64,000 bases of DNA, taken from contig PYSS01000085.1 in the NCBI GenBank assembly GCA_003049465.1, positions 87,330 to 151,329 on the forward strand. Direction: 5' to 3'. This document shows positions 11,451 to 24,407 of this stretch, piece by piece (the stretch's first letter is position 1; each line of letters starts with the position of its first letter). Made by a program: the position numbers and the translations under genes. This DNA comes from Magnaporthiopsis rhizophila (taxonomy: Eukaryota > Ascomycota > Sordariomycetes > Magnaporthales > Magnaporthaceae). The notes under the pieces are model-generated. The model worked only from the letters and a program-made list of their open reading frames with translations. It made no database searches and had not been told where the DNA came from.

Positions 11451-14400
11451 GCCAATTTATTAAATTGGTATTATTTAATTAGCTTAATTATATTATTAAC
11501 TACCAAATTACCAATTTTTTTTTGGTTGAACTGTTTAAAAAGTTTACCTAGGATTATAATTTTTTAACCTATCAATAATAAAGCGTTAGGCATATAAATT
11601 TTAGTTTTTTTGCGCTTATAAATATTATTAAAATATTTGCTGCTTTGGGGTTATATTAAAATTGTTCATATCGTTTGGGTGCCAGTTTATCGGTTAATAT
11701 AATAATCGAAAATGCCGATAATTTAGGTACCCTGCACAGCCTTTTTTATTTATACAAAAAAAATAACTGTAATTTTTTGATTTTTAAATTATTTTTGTTA
11801 ATATTTGTTAAATTATTAATTTGTTATTTTATATTTTTATAAGGCTATTTTTGGAGCCGCGGCTGGTTTGGAGCTAAATATTTAAATAATTCCGGTTATT
11901 TTTTTGAACTTGCTATTTATTATTTCTCCGATTTATAATAAGGCTTGCAAATAATGCTCCGGAACGTTATTAAACTATTTGGCATATTTATTATAATTTT
12001 GTTTTTTATTATAAATAGTACCTTAAAAAATCTCTGCCATTTTTGGTTTTTTCGGCAAACAAAAACCTTATTTCCCAAAACGAAAAAACTGGGCAATATC
12101 CTTATAATATTTGGATTATTATGCATATTTAAAATATTATTCACCCTTCGTTTGGCAAAAAATTTGCGCAATTTTGTTATAATTTTAATAATTGCTATTA
12201 TTTGTTAAACCTGCATTTTAAAAGGTGCTATATTATTATTAAATTATAATATAGCACCAAAAATAAGCAAAATAAGGACCAATATATTAGGTTTTATAAT
12301 ATTATTTAATATTTTAACTGCTTTTTAAAATGCCGAATCGGGATAAATATTAGGATATTCTTTTTTAATTATTTTATAAGCCTGTTAAAAAGGTCCATAA
12401 TATTTTTTAACCTTATTTATTAACCAATATGCTTTTATTGGAACCTAATAATATATAATCCCAAAAAGTTTTGCTTTTGCCTGGAATTTGCTTATAGGAA
12501 AATTAATTTTTGCATTATAAAATATAATATTAAACGGGCTAAAATAAGTGTTAAACCAGCAGCGTTTAAAAATTTCCTATATTTTTTTGGCTAATTTTTT
12601 TTTAAAAAATATTATTGCATTAAATGTAATATTTATATCAATTATATAAAGCATTTATTTGCTATCCAAATATATAATATTAATAATTATTTTGTAATTA
12701 AAATCGATATTATTTTTAAATATAAATTTAAAGCATTATGGTGCAAAATTTATAGTTTGGCAATAATAGCACACTTAATTAATCATTTGCAAAGCATTCC
12801 GATTTGCCCGATAGCCTGCCTAGTTCAGTATATGCCAAAAGCAATTAATAAAAAAATAACCAAAATATTTATGCAAATATTTCAGTTTTATTTTTATCAA
12901 AAAAGCACTTTTATAATCGTTTAATTAGTTAAATACAAAGCACCTGGATAGTTAACCTTATTAAAAAAAACCATAAATGGCCTAATTTTCTGATAATCGG
13001 AATGCATTTGCCAAGCTTGGTTACAAGCTTATTATGTATATTATCGAAATAAATGCCTAATTGGTCCATATTTTTAAAGTATAGCAAAAAAAGGGTTTAT
13101 ATTGGAATTATATAAAAAATAATCGATCCAACCAAAATTTTTAGCATAATTTTGCCCAGATTAAATAGGGTATTTTTTGAGCCAAAACAAATGTAACATT
13201 TAAATTTGCTAATGGTTAATTAAAAATTAGGCAGGAAATATTACAATATTTAAAATTGCATAAAACCGGCGGTTAAAATTTTGGCCGCTTTTATATTTGG
13301 AAAAATACCGTATTATTTATTTTTGTTAAAAAGCACATATTATTATAATACCTGTTTCTGGTTATTTTTATTCTGGTTTTTTTTATTTGCTATAAAAAAT
13401 GGGCTTAAATATAATACCGGAAAGCTTTATTAGCAAAATGGCTGGTAATAGCAGTGGTAAAAAAATGCATTAATAACATTTTTTTTGTTATTATCTAATT
13501 AATTGCTGGGTTTTAATATTAATTAAACTTGTTAATTATTTGCAGGTTTTTTATTATCCTTATTATTTTTTTTTCGTATTTAAAAAGGAATTGGGTAAAA
13601 CTTTTTTTCTAATCGCTATACTTTTAGCAAGTGTTTTTTTAATATTTTTTTGCGCTATATTACTTTTCCGGTATATATTATACTAAATAATAACCGTATT
13701 TGGCACAAACCCAGCATTTATTTTGGAAATTATAAAAATACCTTTTCCGGGGGCTATTATTATTTTATTTGCCGATATAATACTTATTTCTGTGGTTTTT
13801 TCCAAACTTGCATTTAACAAAATAACTGTTATAAATAATAACATTTTTTTTACCTGCATAATATTGCAAAACTGGAAGGCCAAGCTTTTAAATATTTTTT
13901 TGGATATAAAAAGGCCATTTTAAGCTCGGGCATTTTTTGAACTATACGGAAAATGCTTATAACCAGTTAATAATTTTGCTAATAATCAGGGTTTAAAATT
14001 TGTTAACAAATTTGAAATTTATCCAGAAAAATTTGGAATATTTCCATTTTATTTTTACCTGCGCTTATACTTTTAAAATTAACAGTTTGGAATATAATCA
14101 AGTTCCAGTTCGTATAATACTGTTATTAATTAATTTTTGTATTAAAATATTCCCTAAATTTTAGGTAAATTTTCCTAAAAATACATCGCTTGCTTATAGC
14201 CTAAATAAAATAAGCTTTGGTTTAATTTATAAAAGCTAATAAAAAAATATATAAAATTATAAAAAGGGGATACTAAATATTTTATAGGTATCTGCAAAAA
14301 TTAAAACCTTATTATTTAAAATATTATATTATTTTCCAAAATATTTATATATTTTATTATATATATTTCCAAATATTTTTACCAAATTTATATCGAGCGG

Positions 14401-15776
14401 TACATTAACCGTATCCAGCGGAGGAAATATACAGTACGGGTTAATTATTTGGCTTTTTGCCTGCTTATGGGCCAAAATTTTTTGATAATAATAGCCGGGC
14501 ATATAATTTTTTATGGTTAAAAGCCGGTTTTTCCAATTTAACGGATCAGGGAAATAAACCCTAACTAATCGATTAATCCCTGGTTTAAATAATGGCCATT
14601 ATAAAATTGCCGAAATCTGATTCCTGTAATATTTTTTAAAAAAATTAGGGAAATGGTTATCCGGAAATTACCATTTCGGTTTGGGGATCAGGAAAAGGGA
14701 TTAATATTTCGGCCGATTTTTATTTTAATAACAGGTTATTCCGTTATAAAAATAATTATATTTTAACTTATATGCTAATCTGTTTTAAAAATTTCCGGTT
14801 AACCGTTTTTTGCTAATTTGGTAACCGTATACCTTTATTTAGGGCCGATAATTTTATAAACGAAATTGCAATTTTAAAAATTTATTTTTATCCTAATAAT
14901 TTATTATTAGGGGTTTTGCTGCTCCCCTAATCGCCAGGTTTTGGGCATTATCCGTATTAATTAATAATAAATCCAATTTTTTTAAATTTTTTAAATTTAA
15001 CTTGCTAAAAACAATAATTTTGCAATTTATTAAAAACCTGATAAATGCTTTCGGGGCTTTTATATCCACCTATTTTATATATATAAGGTTCAAACCGTTA
15101 AAATCCTCGAAAAAGGCTGAAAAAAAATTACCGTATTATCAGCAATTTTTAAGCATAAATTTAATAATCCAAATATTAATTTAATTATTAAAGATAATTT
15201 GGAACAAATTTTTTAGGGTATAATTTTTTTGTTAAAAAAGGTTTTTATTATAAAAATTTATAAAAGTTTGGGAAAAATCCAATTTTTTAAATAATTTTGT
15301 AATATTTTCCAAAAGATAAATTTTTTCCTGATTAAAATTTTTTTCGGAATTATTTTTTTATATTTCAAATATTTTATTAGTGGTACTTATTTAATTATTA
15401 AGGTTTTATCAAAATAACCGTGGCTATTATTTTGATAAATGGATAAATAAATTTACCTTAAAGTAATTTTTTAATCCAAAAACCCTTAAAAGCTTAAAAA
15501 TTAATAATTTAATCCATTTTGGGAATTATATAACATTTTTTTTAAGCTTGTGAAATTTTCTCAACTGGGTTTAACCTAATTGCTGGGCAGCGCGGGCCAA
15601 AAAAAAAGGATTTATTTGTTTAGCAAATATATTATTAAGCGAAAAAAAAGCATTTTTTTATTTTTAAATCTTTTATTAACCTTTTTTTAAATTTTAAAAA
15701 TCCGATGGGTAAATATTTAGCGTTAAATTTTTTGCCTAACCGTTTGTATTGTTTTTTAATAATACTGATTGATTAG

Positions 15777-16076
15777 TATTGGTAAAAAAAGGGTTTTTCT
15801 TATTTAATTGGCTCGGAAATTTCCAAAAAAGGTGAATAATAATTTTTATAATTTGGGAAAATTTTATTATTATGTATAAGGAGGAAGGAATATATTTGCT
15901 TAAAAAAGGGTAAAGGATTGCCCTTTTATCTGCGCGGAGGCGATTGCCCAAAAGGCGATCCGCCGCTTTAACCGCACAGGCCGGTTGGCCTGTGCGGTTA
16001 ACAAAAAGGCCCAAAGGGTCCCTATATTCCGTCCTCCCTTTCCGGATCGCACGCGTACAGAATGCCTATTCCGATA
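15777..16076 (-). repeat. 5' LTR of Copia element A, strongly RIP-mutated
   Basis: 300 bp, starts tattgg (from TGTTGG) and ends ccgata (from CCGACA) on the plus strand. Alignment with 7,272-7,569 shows mostly C-to-T and G-to-A differences. Confidence 0.88.
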
Positions 16077-16081
16077 ATATT

Positions 16082-16418
16082 AATTAAACGGAGTGCTAAT
16101 AAATTCCGAAGATAAAAAACCTATTTAAAACCTTATTACGGCACTGTTAAAAAAACGGAATATATTTAAACAAGCCTTATTAATATTTAAAAAATTATCG
16201 ATCCAAAAAAAGTATCGAATATTTCGGTCAAAAATAATAAAAAAAGCCTTAACCAAAAACCGCTCGAATAAATATATTTAACCAAAGGGCTGAAAAATAA
16301 AAACTTTAAGCTAAGCAAATTTTGGGTATCCGCAAAAAAAAGCCCAAAAAATACAAAAAGCAGCGCACAAAAATAATAAGCAAAAAAAAATGTACACCAC
16401 GCTTAAAAATAAGGACAA
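16082..16418 (+). mobile_element. Host gypsy element C, segment 2
   Basis: This 337-bp strip between the two Copia elements is host element sequence. It is flanked on the left by the ATATT duplicate of element A, and its last five bases (GACAA, 16,414-16,418) are the left duplicate of element B. It continues into 24,408. It is a degraded stretch between gag and protease with no readable motif. Confidence 0.65.
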
Positions 16419-16717
16419 TGTCGGAATAGGCATTCTGTGCGCGTGCGATCCGGAAAAGAAGGACGGAATATAGGGACCCTTTGGGCCTTTTTGGATCCCG
16501 CACAGGCCAACCGGCCTATGCGGCTAAAGCAACGGATCGTCTTTTGGGCAATCGCTTTTATGCAGATAAAAAGGCAGTCTTTTGCCCTTTTTTAGGCAGA
16601 TAAATTCCTTTCTTCTTATATATAATAATAGGATTTTTCCAAATTATAAAGATTATTATTTACCCTTTTTGAAAATTTTCAAGCCAATTAAACAGAAAAA
16701 ACCTTTTTCTGCTAATA
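16419..16717 (+). repeat. 5' LTR of Copia element B, strongly RIP-mutated
   Basis: 299 bp, starts tgtcggaatagg and ends ctgctaata, where the 3' LTR has CCTGCCAACA. The differences between the pair are mostly C-to-T or G-to-A. Confidence 0.9.
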
Positions 16718-18593
16718 CTAATTAATATTATCGAAAAACAATATAAATGGTTAAATAAAAGATTTAGCGCTGAATATTTACCTGTCGGATTTTTAAAATT
16801 TAAAAAAAGGTTGGTAAAAAATTTAAAAATAAAAAAATACTCTTTTTTTGCTCGATAATATATTTGCTAAACAAATAAATCCTTTTTTTTGGCCCGTGCT
16901 GCCCAATAATTAGGTCAAAACCAGTTAAAAAAATTTTACAAGCTTAAAAAAAATTATTATATAATCCCCGAAATGGATTAAATTATTAATTTTTAAATTT
17001 TCGAGGGTTTTTGGATTAAAAAATTACCCTGAAACAAATTTACTCGTTTATCCACCAAAATAATAATTATAATTATTCCGATAAGGTTTTAACAATCAGA
17101 TAAATACCATTAATAAAATGTTTAAAATATAAAAAAGCGGCTCCAAAAAGGATTCCGATCAAAAAAAAATTTATTTTTTGGAAAATATTACGGAGCTATT
17201 TAAAGGATTGGGTTTTCCCTAAACCTTTATAAATTTTTATAATAAAAATCTTTTTTAATAAAAAAATTATATTTTAAAAAGTTTGTTTTAAACCGTTTCT
17301 AATAATTAAATTAATATTTGGATTATTAAATTTATATTTAAAAATTGCCAATAATGCGGTAAATTTTTTTTTTTAATTTTTTTCGAGGATTTTAACCGTT
17401 TGGATTTTATATATATGGAACGGCTGGATATAAAAGCCCCGAAAATATTTATCAGGTTTTTAACAAATTGCGGAATTATTATCCCTGGTAGGTTAAATTT
17501 GAAAAATTTAAAAAAATTGGGTTTATTATTAATCGATACGGATAATATTTAAAATCTAATAATCAGGAAAATAGCAAAACCTTTAATAATAAATTATCGG
17601 GATAAAGATAAAATTTTTAAAATTGCAATTTTACCCGTAAAATTATCGATCCAAACAAAGGTATACGGTTATTAAATTAGCAAAAAGCAGTTAATTAGAA
17701 ATTTTTAAAACGGATTAATATATAAGTTAAAATATAATAATTATTTTTATAACAGAATAACCTGTTACCAAAGCAAAAACCGGCCGAAATATTAATCTTT
17801 TTTTTTAATTTCCAAACCAAAATAGCGATTTTTAAATAATTATTTTTCTGATCCTTTTAAAAAATGTTATAAAAATTAAACTTTAATAACCCTATAATGG
17901 CTATTATCCAAATCAGGGATTAATCGATCAGCTGGGATTTATTTCCCTGATTTGCTAAATCGGAAAAACCGGTTTTTTACCACAAAAAATTATATGCCCG
18001 GTTATTATTATTAAAAATTTTTGGCCTATAAACAAATAAAAAGCTAAACAATTAATCCGTACCGTATATTTCTTTTGCTGGATATAATTAATATATTATT
18101 TAATACAAATTTGGTAAAAGCATTTGGAAATATATATAATAAAACATATAGGTATTTCGGAAAATAATATAATATTTTGGATAATAAGGTTTTGATTTTT
18201 GCAACTACCTATAAAATGCTTAATATCCCCCTTTTATAATTTTATGCATTTTTTTTATTAACCTTTATAAATTAAACCAAAGCTTATTTTATTCAGGCTA
18301 TAAATAAGCAATATATTTTTAGGAAAATTTATTTAAAACTTAAAAAATATTTTAATATAAAAATTAATCGATAATAATATTATACAGATTAAAACTTAAT
18401 TATATTTTAAATTATCAATTTCGAAAATATAAGCACAGGTAAAAATAAAATAGAAATATTTCAAACCTTTCTGGATAAATTTTAAATTTGTTAATAAATT
18501 TTAAACCCCAATTATTAACAGAATTATTAATTAGTTACGAGCATTTTCCGTGCAATTCAGGAAATGCCCAAATTTAAAATGGCCCTTTTACTT

Positions 18594-18924
18594 TCAAAAA
18601 AGATATTTAAAAGCCTGACCTTCCAGTTTTGCAATATTATACAAATAAAGGAAAATATTGCTATTTATAACAGTTATTTCGTTAAATACAAATTCGGAAA
18701 GAACTTTAAAAATAAGCATTATACCGGTAAATAAAATAATAATAGTTTCCGGAAAAGGTATTTTTATAACTCCCAAAACAAATACTGGGTTTGTGCTAAG
18801 CATGCTATTATTTAGTGCAATATATACCGAAAAAATAATACAGCACAAAAAAATATTAAAAAAACATTTGCTAAAAGTATGGCGATTAGAAAAAAAGTTT
18901 TGCCCAATTCTTTCTCAAATATAA
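18594..18924 (+). pseudogene. Copia protease/pre-integrase remnant of element B
   Basis: The plus-strand reading contains NKIIIVSGKGIFITPKTNTG, which resembles the GxGxxxx...VLYVP stretch that follows the protease in Copia polyproteins. Its mirror copy is at 13,683-13,923. The assignment rests on position and weak similarity. Confidence 0.45.
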
Positions 18925-21239
18925 AAAAAATAATAATAAGGATAATAAGAAATCCGTAAATAATTAATAGGCCCAATTAATATTAAAACCTAACAATTAA
19001 TTAAATAATAATAAGGAAAAAATATTATTAATATATTTTTTTATTATTACTATTGCTAGCTATTTTGCCGATAAAGCTTTTTGGTATTATATTCAGGCCT
19101 ATTTTTTATAACAAACAGATAAAAACCAGAATAAAAACAATTAAAAACAGGTATTACAATAATATATATTTTCCAGCAGAAATAAATGGTGCGGTATCCT
19201 TCCAGATACAGAAGCAGCCAAAATTTCGATCGCCAGTTTTATATAATTTCAAATATTATAATGTTTTCTGCCTAATTTTTAATTAACCATTGGCAAATTT
19301 AAATATTATATTCGTTTTGGCTTAAAAAATACCCTATTTAGCCTGGGCAAAATTATGTTAAAAATTTTGATCGGATCGATTATTTTTTATATAATCCTAA
19401 TATAAACCCTTTTTTTGCTGTATTTTAAAAATATGGATTAATTAGGTATTTATTTTAATAATATGCGCAATAAGGTTATAATTAAATTTGGTAAATATAT
19501 TTTAATTATTAAAAAATCAGGTTATTTATGGTTTTTTTAACAAGGCTAGTTATCCAGGTGTTTTATATTTAACTAATTAAACGATTATAAAGGTACCTTT
19601 CCTGATAAACGCAAAATTAAAACATTTGTATAAACGTTTTAATTATTTTTCCGTTAATCGCTTTTGGTATACGCTGAACCAGGCAAGCTATTAAGCAAAT
19701 CGGAATATTTTGCAAATAATTAATCAAATGTACCATTATTATTAAATTATAAATTTTGCATTATAACGTTTTAAATTTATATTTAAAAATAATATTAATT
19801 TTAATTACAAAATAATTATTAATATTATACATTTAAACGATAAATAAGTATTTTATATAATTAATATGAGCATTGCGTTTAGCACAGTAACATTTTTTAA
19901 GGAGGGATTAATTAAGGAAATATGGGAAACTTGTAAATGTTACTGGTTTAATATTTACCTTAGCCCGCCTAATATTATATTTTATAATGCAAAAACCAAT
20001 TTTGCTATAAGCAAGTTCCAAATAAAAATAAAGCTTTTTGGGATTATATATTATCAGATTTTAATAAAAACATATTGGTTAATAAATAAAATTAAAAAGT
20101 ATTATGGATTTTTTCGATAGGTTTATAAAATAATCAAAAAAAATACCCTAATATCCACCCCGATTTGGCGTTTTAAAAAGCAATTAAAATATTAAACGAT
20201 ACTATAAAACCCAATAAATTAATCCTTATTTTGCTTATTTTTAGTGCTATACCGCGATTTAATAATAACTTAACACCTTTTAAAATATAGGTTTAACAAA
20301 TAATAGCAATTATTAAAACTATAACAAAACTGCGCAAATTTTTTGCCAAACGAAAAATAAATAATATTTTAAATATGCGCAATAATCCGAGTATTACAGG
20401 AATATTACCCAGTTTTTTGCTTTAAATAATAAAGTTTTTATTTATCGAAAAAAATAAAAATGGCAGGAATTTTTTAAGGTGCTATTTGTAATAAAAAATA
20501 AAATTATAATGAATATACCAAATAATTTAATAATATTTCGGAATATTATTTGTAAATTTTACCACAAATTAGAGGAGCAGCAAACAGCAGGTCCAAAAAA
20601 ACAATTGGAATTATTTAAATATTTAATTCCAAACCAGCTACGGCTCCAAAAATAGCTTTATAAAAATACAGAACAGCAAATCGATAATTTAACAAATACT
20701 AATAAAAATAATTCAAAAATCGAAAAGTTATTGTTATTTTTTTTTGCATAAATAAGGAAGGTTGCATAAGGTATTTAAATTATTAATATTTTCGGTATTT
20801 ATATTAGCCAATAAACCGGTACCCAAATAATATAAATAACCTTAATATAACCCCAAAACAGCAAATATCCTAATAATATTTATAAGCGCAAAAAAAAACA
20901 AAATTTATATGCCTAGTGCTTTATTATTAACAAATTGGAAAAATTATAACCCCAAGCAAATTTTTTAAACAGTTTAATCAAAAAAAGATTAGTAATTTGC
21001 TGGCCAATAATATAATCGAGCTGATCAAATAATACCAAATTAATAAATTGGCAAAAATTTTCGGAATATATATAATTAAAAAGGTTAAAAAAACAAATAC
21101 AAATCTTTATAAAAAATTAAAATTCGTGGTGCAAAAATATAACAATTAAAAAAAATCAATATTATTTATCCAATTTTTAACAATTATACAATACAATTAA
21201 TACCTAATCCTTACATTTTTATTAACTTTTATGGCTATA

Positions 21240-22430
21240 AAAAACCAGTTAATAATCCAAAATATTAGCCAAATATATACCCAAACCGAAACCAAATTGC
21301 AAAAGATTATTTATTTATGCCTTTTTATAAAATTATAATAATAATACCTTTTTGGGATTATATTTTATTTAATTAAACTGCTTTACGGATTGGCTAAAGC
21401 CGGATTATATTGGTTTATAATGTACCAAAAATATTATAAAAAGCGATTGGATTGTTTTATTTCCGATTATAATCCCTGTTTATTTATTTTAAAAATTAGC
21501 AAAAATTTTGGAATTATCGGTATATAAACCGATAATACACTAAATTTAAATAATAAAAAATTTATAAAAAAAAAAGAAGTTGCTTTTTAAAAGGTAGGCT
21601 TTAAGGCTAAACCGAAGTTTATTTTAGGCTTTGGTAATAAAGGTTATTTTAATGGCTGCAAAATTGCAATTAGTGAAATGATTATTTATATACAGCAAAA
21701 AGGATAGGCAGATCGGTTTAAGCTTGTGCCTTATAAGGGCGATAATACCCAGTAACAGTACATTATCCAATGTGCAGAAAAGGTATATATTAGTTTGATA
21801 TGCTAACCGGAAGCCGCTTTTAATTATTTTATGGTGGCATAAGCTAAAAAATCCCAGGATGCGGATATTAAAAAATTTAACAAATATATTTGTTGGTAAA
21901 TTAATAATACAAATAAAGGACTAAATTATGTTTAATTCGATTTATTAAAAGCAAAATTATTTATATTTATGGACGGATCTTTTATTAATAATAAGGATTT
22001 TAATTTATAAATTGGTTTTGTGGTTATTTTTGGAGTTAAAACCAGTATAAAGCAGGAAAATAATTTCCAGATTATCGGAAATATATTGCACTGGAGCTTT
22101 ATTAAATGCAAAAAGGTGATACGAAGCATTTTTGCTAGCAAAATTTATGGTATGGTTAGCGGATTTGATACGGGTTATATCCTTAAAATAATACTTTTAG
22201 CGATTAAGGAAAAAATGGATTTATCCTTTTGCAAATTGGTAATTTATATTAATAATTTTCTGCTATATTAATACCTTATCCAATTAGGGATAACAATAAA
22301 AAACACTTTATAATAAATATTATGGTTTTTTGCAAATTTTACAAAGGTTGGGAAATTGATAAGATTCGGTAAATTGCAGGAGCAAATAATCCTGCGGATA
22401 TTATAACCAAGGATTAATTAAATAGGGTTT
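21240..22430 (+). pseudogene. Copia RT and RNase H remnant of element B
   Basis: The RT part reads LLYGLAKAGLYWF followed by SDYNPCLF (about 21,380-21,480), typical of the RVT_2 domain of fungal Copia elements. The RNase H part starts at about 21,955 with KLFIFMDGSF, followed by GNILHWSFIKCKKV and a late NNFLLY block. The frame is interrupted by TAA/TAG codons at expected CAA/CAG positions. In a live element this polyprotein would copy the RNA and remove it from the hybrid. Confidence 0.8.
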
Positions 22431-22752
22431 TGAAAGATTTTGTCAGTTTAACGTAACAATAATCAGGGTTAAGGGATAGGTAAAGCAAAATCAAAAATAA
22501 AAAAAACTAAGGGTTATAATAAGTTAATTTTTCTTTTTTATGGTAAAAATAGCAAATTTTAAAAATATAACGCAATATAATATAGAATTGTGCTTTTTAT
22601 AATTAATAAAAGCAGCAAATAATACAATGCAGAAAAACAATATTGCAATTTCCTAAATGCACATTTTTAAATCTCCTTTTATTCCTTTTTTTTTTTATTA
22701 TATATTCCTATTAGGGCTGTAATATTTTATATTTTTAAAACGGCCGTTCGGT

Positions 22753-23270
22753 TATTACAAACGGTTCTCTGCTCCTAGGGTAGGGTACGCTAGGAGAGGT
22801 GCTGAGCAGTATGATCTTCATAAGGTCACTTGTGCTGGGGAACTGGAGTAATAATAAAGGTTTCGATTGTTTGCCCAAAGGGTTACCTTGGAGCTAACTT
22901 AGGTTAACTAATGCCGAGGCCTCAGTCAAGGCTACCTAATATGGTAGGAAACCTTCGCCTTATATACCCGCGATCCTTCCATGCTATGTTTGTGCTATAT
23001 CTGTTATGTCGCATAGCGAATATATCACTGTGCTATGTTTGTGCTATGTTTGTTATGTCGCATAGCGAACATATCACTGTGCTATGTTTGTGCTATGTTT
23101 GTTATGTTGCATAGCGGATATATCACCCGTGCTTAGGTAAGTGCCTAGTTACGTGGCTCCTTTTTGGCCTTAGTCATTCGGGCCCGTTGGCCCTCATGAC
23201 TGCGGGGTAAAGGCGTACCGCTGGGGGTTAGCCCCAGCCCTTCTGCCCCCTGCCAGCTGTGGCCGTAACA
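22753..23270 (-). repeat. Solo gypsy LTR with target duplication TCGGT
   Basis: 518 bp, reverse orientation, from tattacaaac to ccgtaaca, with the perfect 5-bp duplicate TCGGT at 22,748-22,752 and 23,271-23,275. No internal gypsy sequence accompanies it, so it is a solo LTR inside Copia B. It is longer than the 458-463 bp relatives because of a 49-bp tandem repeat. It is clearly less RIP-mutated than the surrounding Copia DNA. Confidence 0.9.
22981..23127. repeat. Three 49-bp tandem units inside the solo LTR
   Basis: Three consecutive 49-bp units, each containing gtgctatgtttgtgctatg-like sequence and ending atatcac(t/c). Other LTR copies of this family have fewer units. Confidence 0.85.
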
Positions 23271-24103
23271 TCGGTTTGCAGTACTATATTTTATTTGCGT
23301 TATTATAAAAAAATTACTATTAGTTTCGGCACATAAATTATTTTTACTTTTATCCTTTTTGGCAAAAATTAGTATTATTTTATAAATAGTTTTTTATTTA
23401 TTAAGTTTCTGCGATCAAATAATCCTTATTAACAAAATGCATTTTAATTACCTAATTTAGGGAATAAATTTATAGTTTTTTTGCGAACCTTTTTGCTTTG
23501 GCGTTATATCGCAAAGAATTTAAAAGCCGGATATAAAATTAAAAAAGGATTAAAAATAATTATTAGCCCAATTTTATAGTTAAACTTTTAAAGATCGAAG
23601 GATTTATATAAGTTTGTACGTATAGCCTGAGGCATATAATTAATACTATTTTTTATTCGGGATTTAATTCCGGCAATTACCTTTTTTATCAAGCTCCGGT
23701 ATTTTACCGGCCAAAATTAATTTAAAGTATTTTAAATATGGGACTGATTTTAAATCCCCTTTTTTACTGTGCCCGTCAAAGCCTGAAATTAGCGGTTTGA
23801 TACTTTTGCCGTTAATGGTGGGACGGTTGGGAGTTTTAAAAATAATTTTGCCCTTGCCTTTTTTTTTAAGGGTTTTGGGTTTGGGATAATTTTCGGACTG
23901 CTGAATAATAAAATTAATAATTTTAGCCGGTTTTTGTGAAGATTATGGTTATATTTAAACAGATTTTGATTATTTAAAAAATACAAAATAAATTATAGCC
24001 TGTTTGTGTTGCTCGGTGAAAGGTCCGTTTTAAAATTGGAAAATTAAAGGTTTAGCAAATTTTTTTTTATTGCTATTTTTTTGCGCAATAAAATTATTAT
24101 TAA

Positions 24104-24402
24104 TGTCGGAATAGGCATTCTGTGCGCGTGCGATCCGCAAAAGGAGGACGGAATGGAGGGACCCTCTGGGCCCCTTTGGATCCCGTACGGGCCAACCGGC
24201 CTATGCGGCTAGAGCGGCGGATCGCCCTTTGGGCGATCGCCTCCGCGCAGATAAAAGGGCAGTCCTTTGCCCTTCCTTAGGCAGATAGATTCCTTCCTCC
24301 TTATGCATAATAATCGGACTTCCCCAGATTATAAAGATTGTTGTTCACCCCTTTTGGAAATCTCCGAGCCGACTGAACAGGAGAAACCCTCTCCTGCCAA
24401 CA
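24104..24402 (+). repeat. 3' LTR of Copia element B, little RIP
   Basis: 299 bp, TGTCGGAATAGG to CCTGCCAACA. It retains high GC, including the gcgatcgcc palindrome, in contrast with its 5' partner. Confidence 0.92.
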
Positions 24403-24407
24403 GATAA

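Larger units (their letters stand above)
7272..16076 (-). mobile_element. Ty1/Copia LTR retrotransposon A, complete but RIP-degraded
   Basis: An 8,805-bp element in reverse orientation, bounded by LTRs of about 300 bp (7,272-7,569 and 15,777-16,076) and by perfect 5-bp target-site duplicates ATATT at 7,267-7,271 and 16,077-16,081. The Copia class follows from a minus-strand RT remnant near 11,083-11,125 (KLAKTGLHWF, matching the Copia YGLAxAGxxW motif) and from an RNase H remnant near 10,500-10,560. Almost every frame carries RIP-type stops. Compared with element B it contains about 1.2 kb more DNA next to its 3' LTR, plus a 111-bp nested element. Confidence 0.9.
16419..24402 (+). mobile_element. 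Ty1/Copia LTR retrotransposon B, complete ends, RIP-degraded
   Basis: 7,984 bp with 299-bp LTRs at both ends and target duplicates GACAA (16,414-16,418) and GATAA (24,403-24,407), which differ by one C-to-T change. It is the same family as element A but inverted, so the two form a 7-kb imperfect inverted repeat around the 337-bp host strip. A 518-bp solo LTR is nested inside (22,753-23,270). The sequence next to the 3' LTR that would match about 7,690-8,930 of element A is absent. Confidence 0.9.

Noticed and set aside
22911..23114. 67-codon frame with repeated CYVCAMFV-like residues
   Set aside because: It is the translation of the 49-bp tandem repeat in a solo LTR, not a gene.
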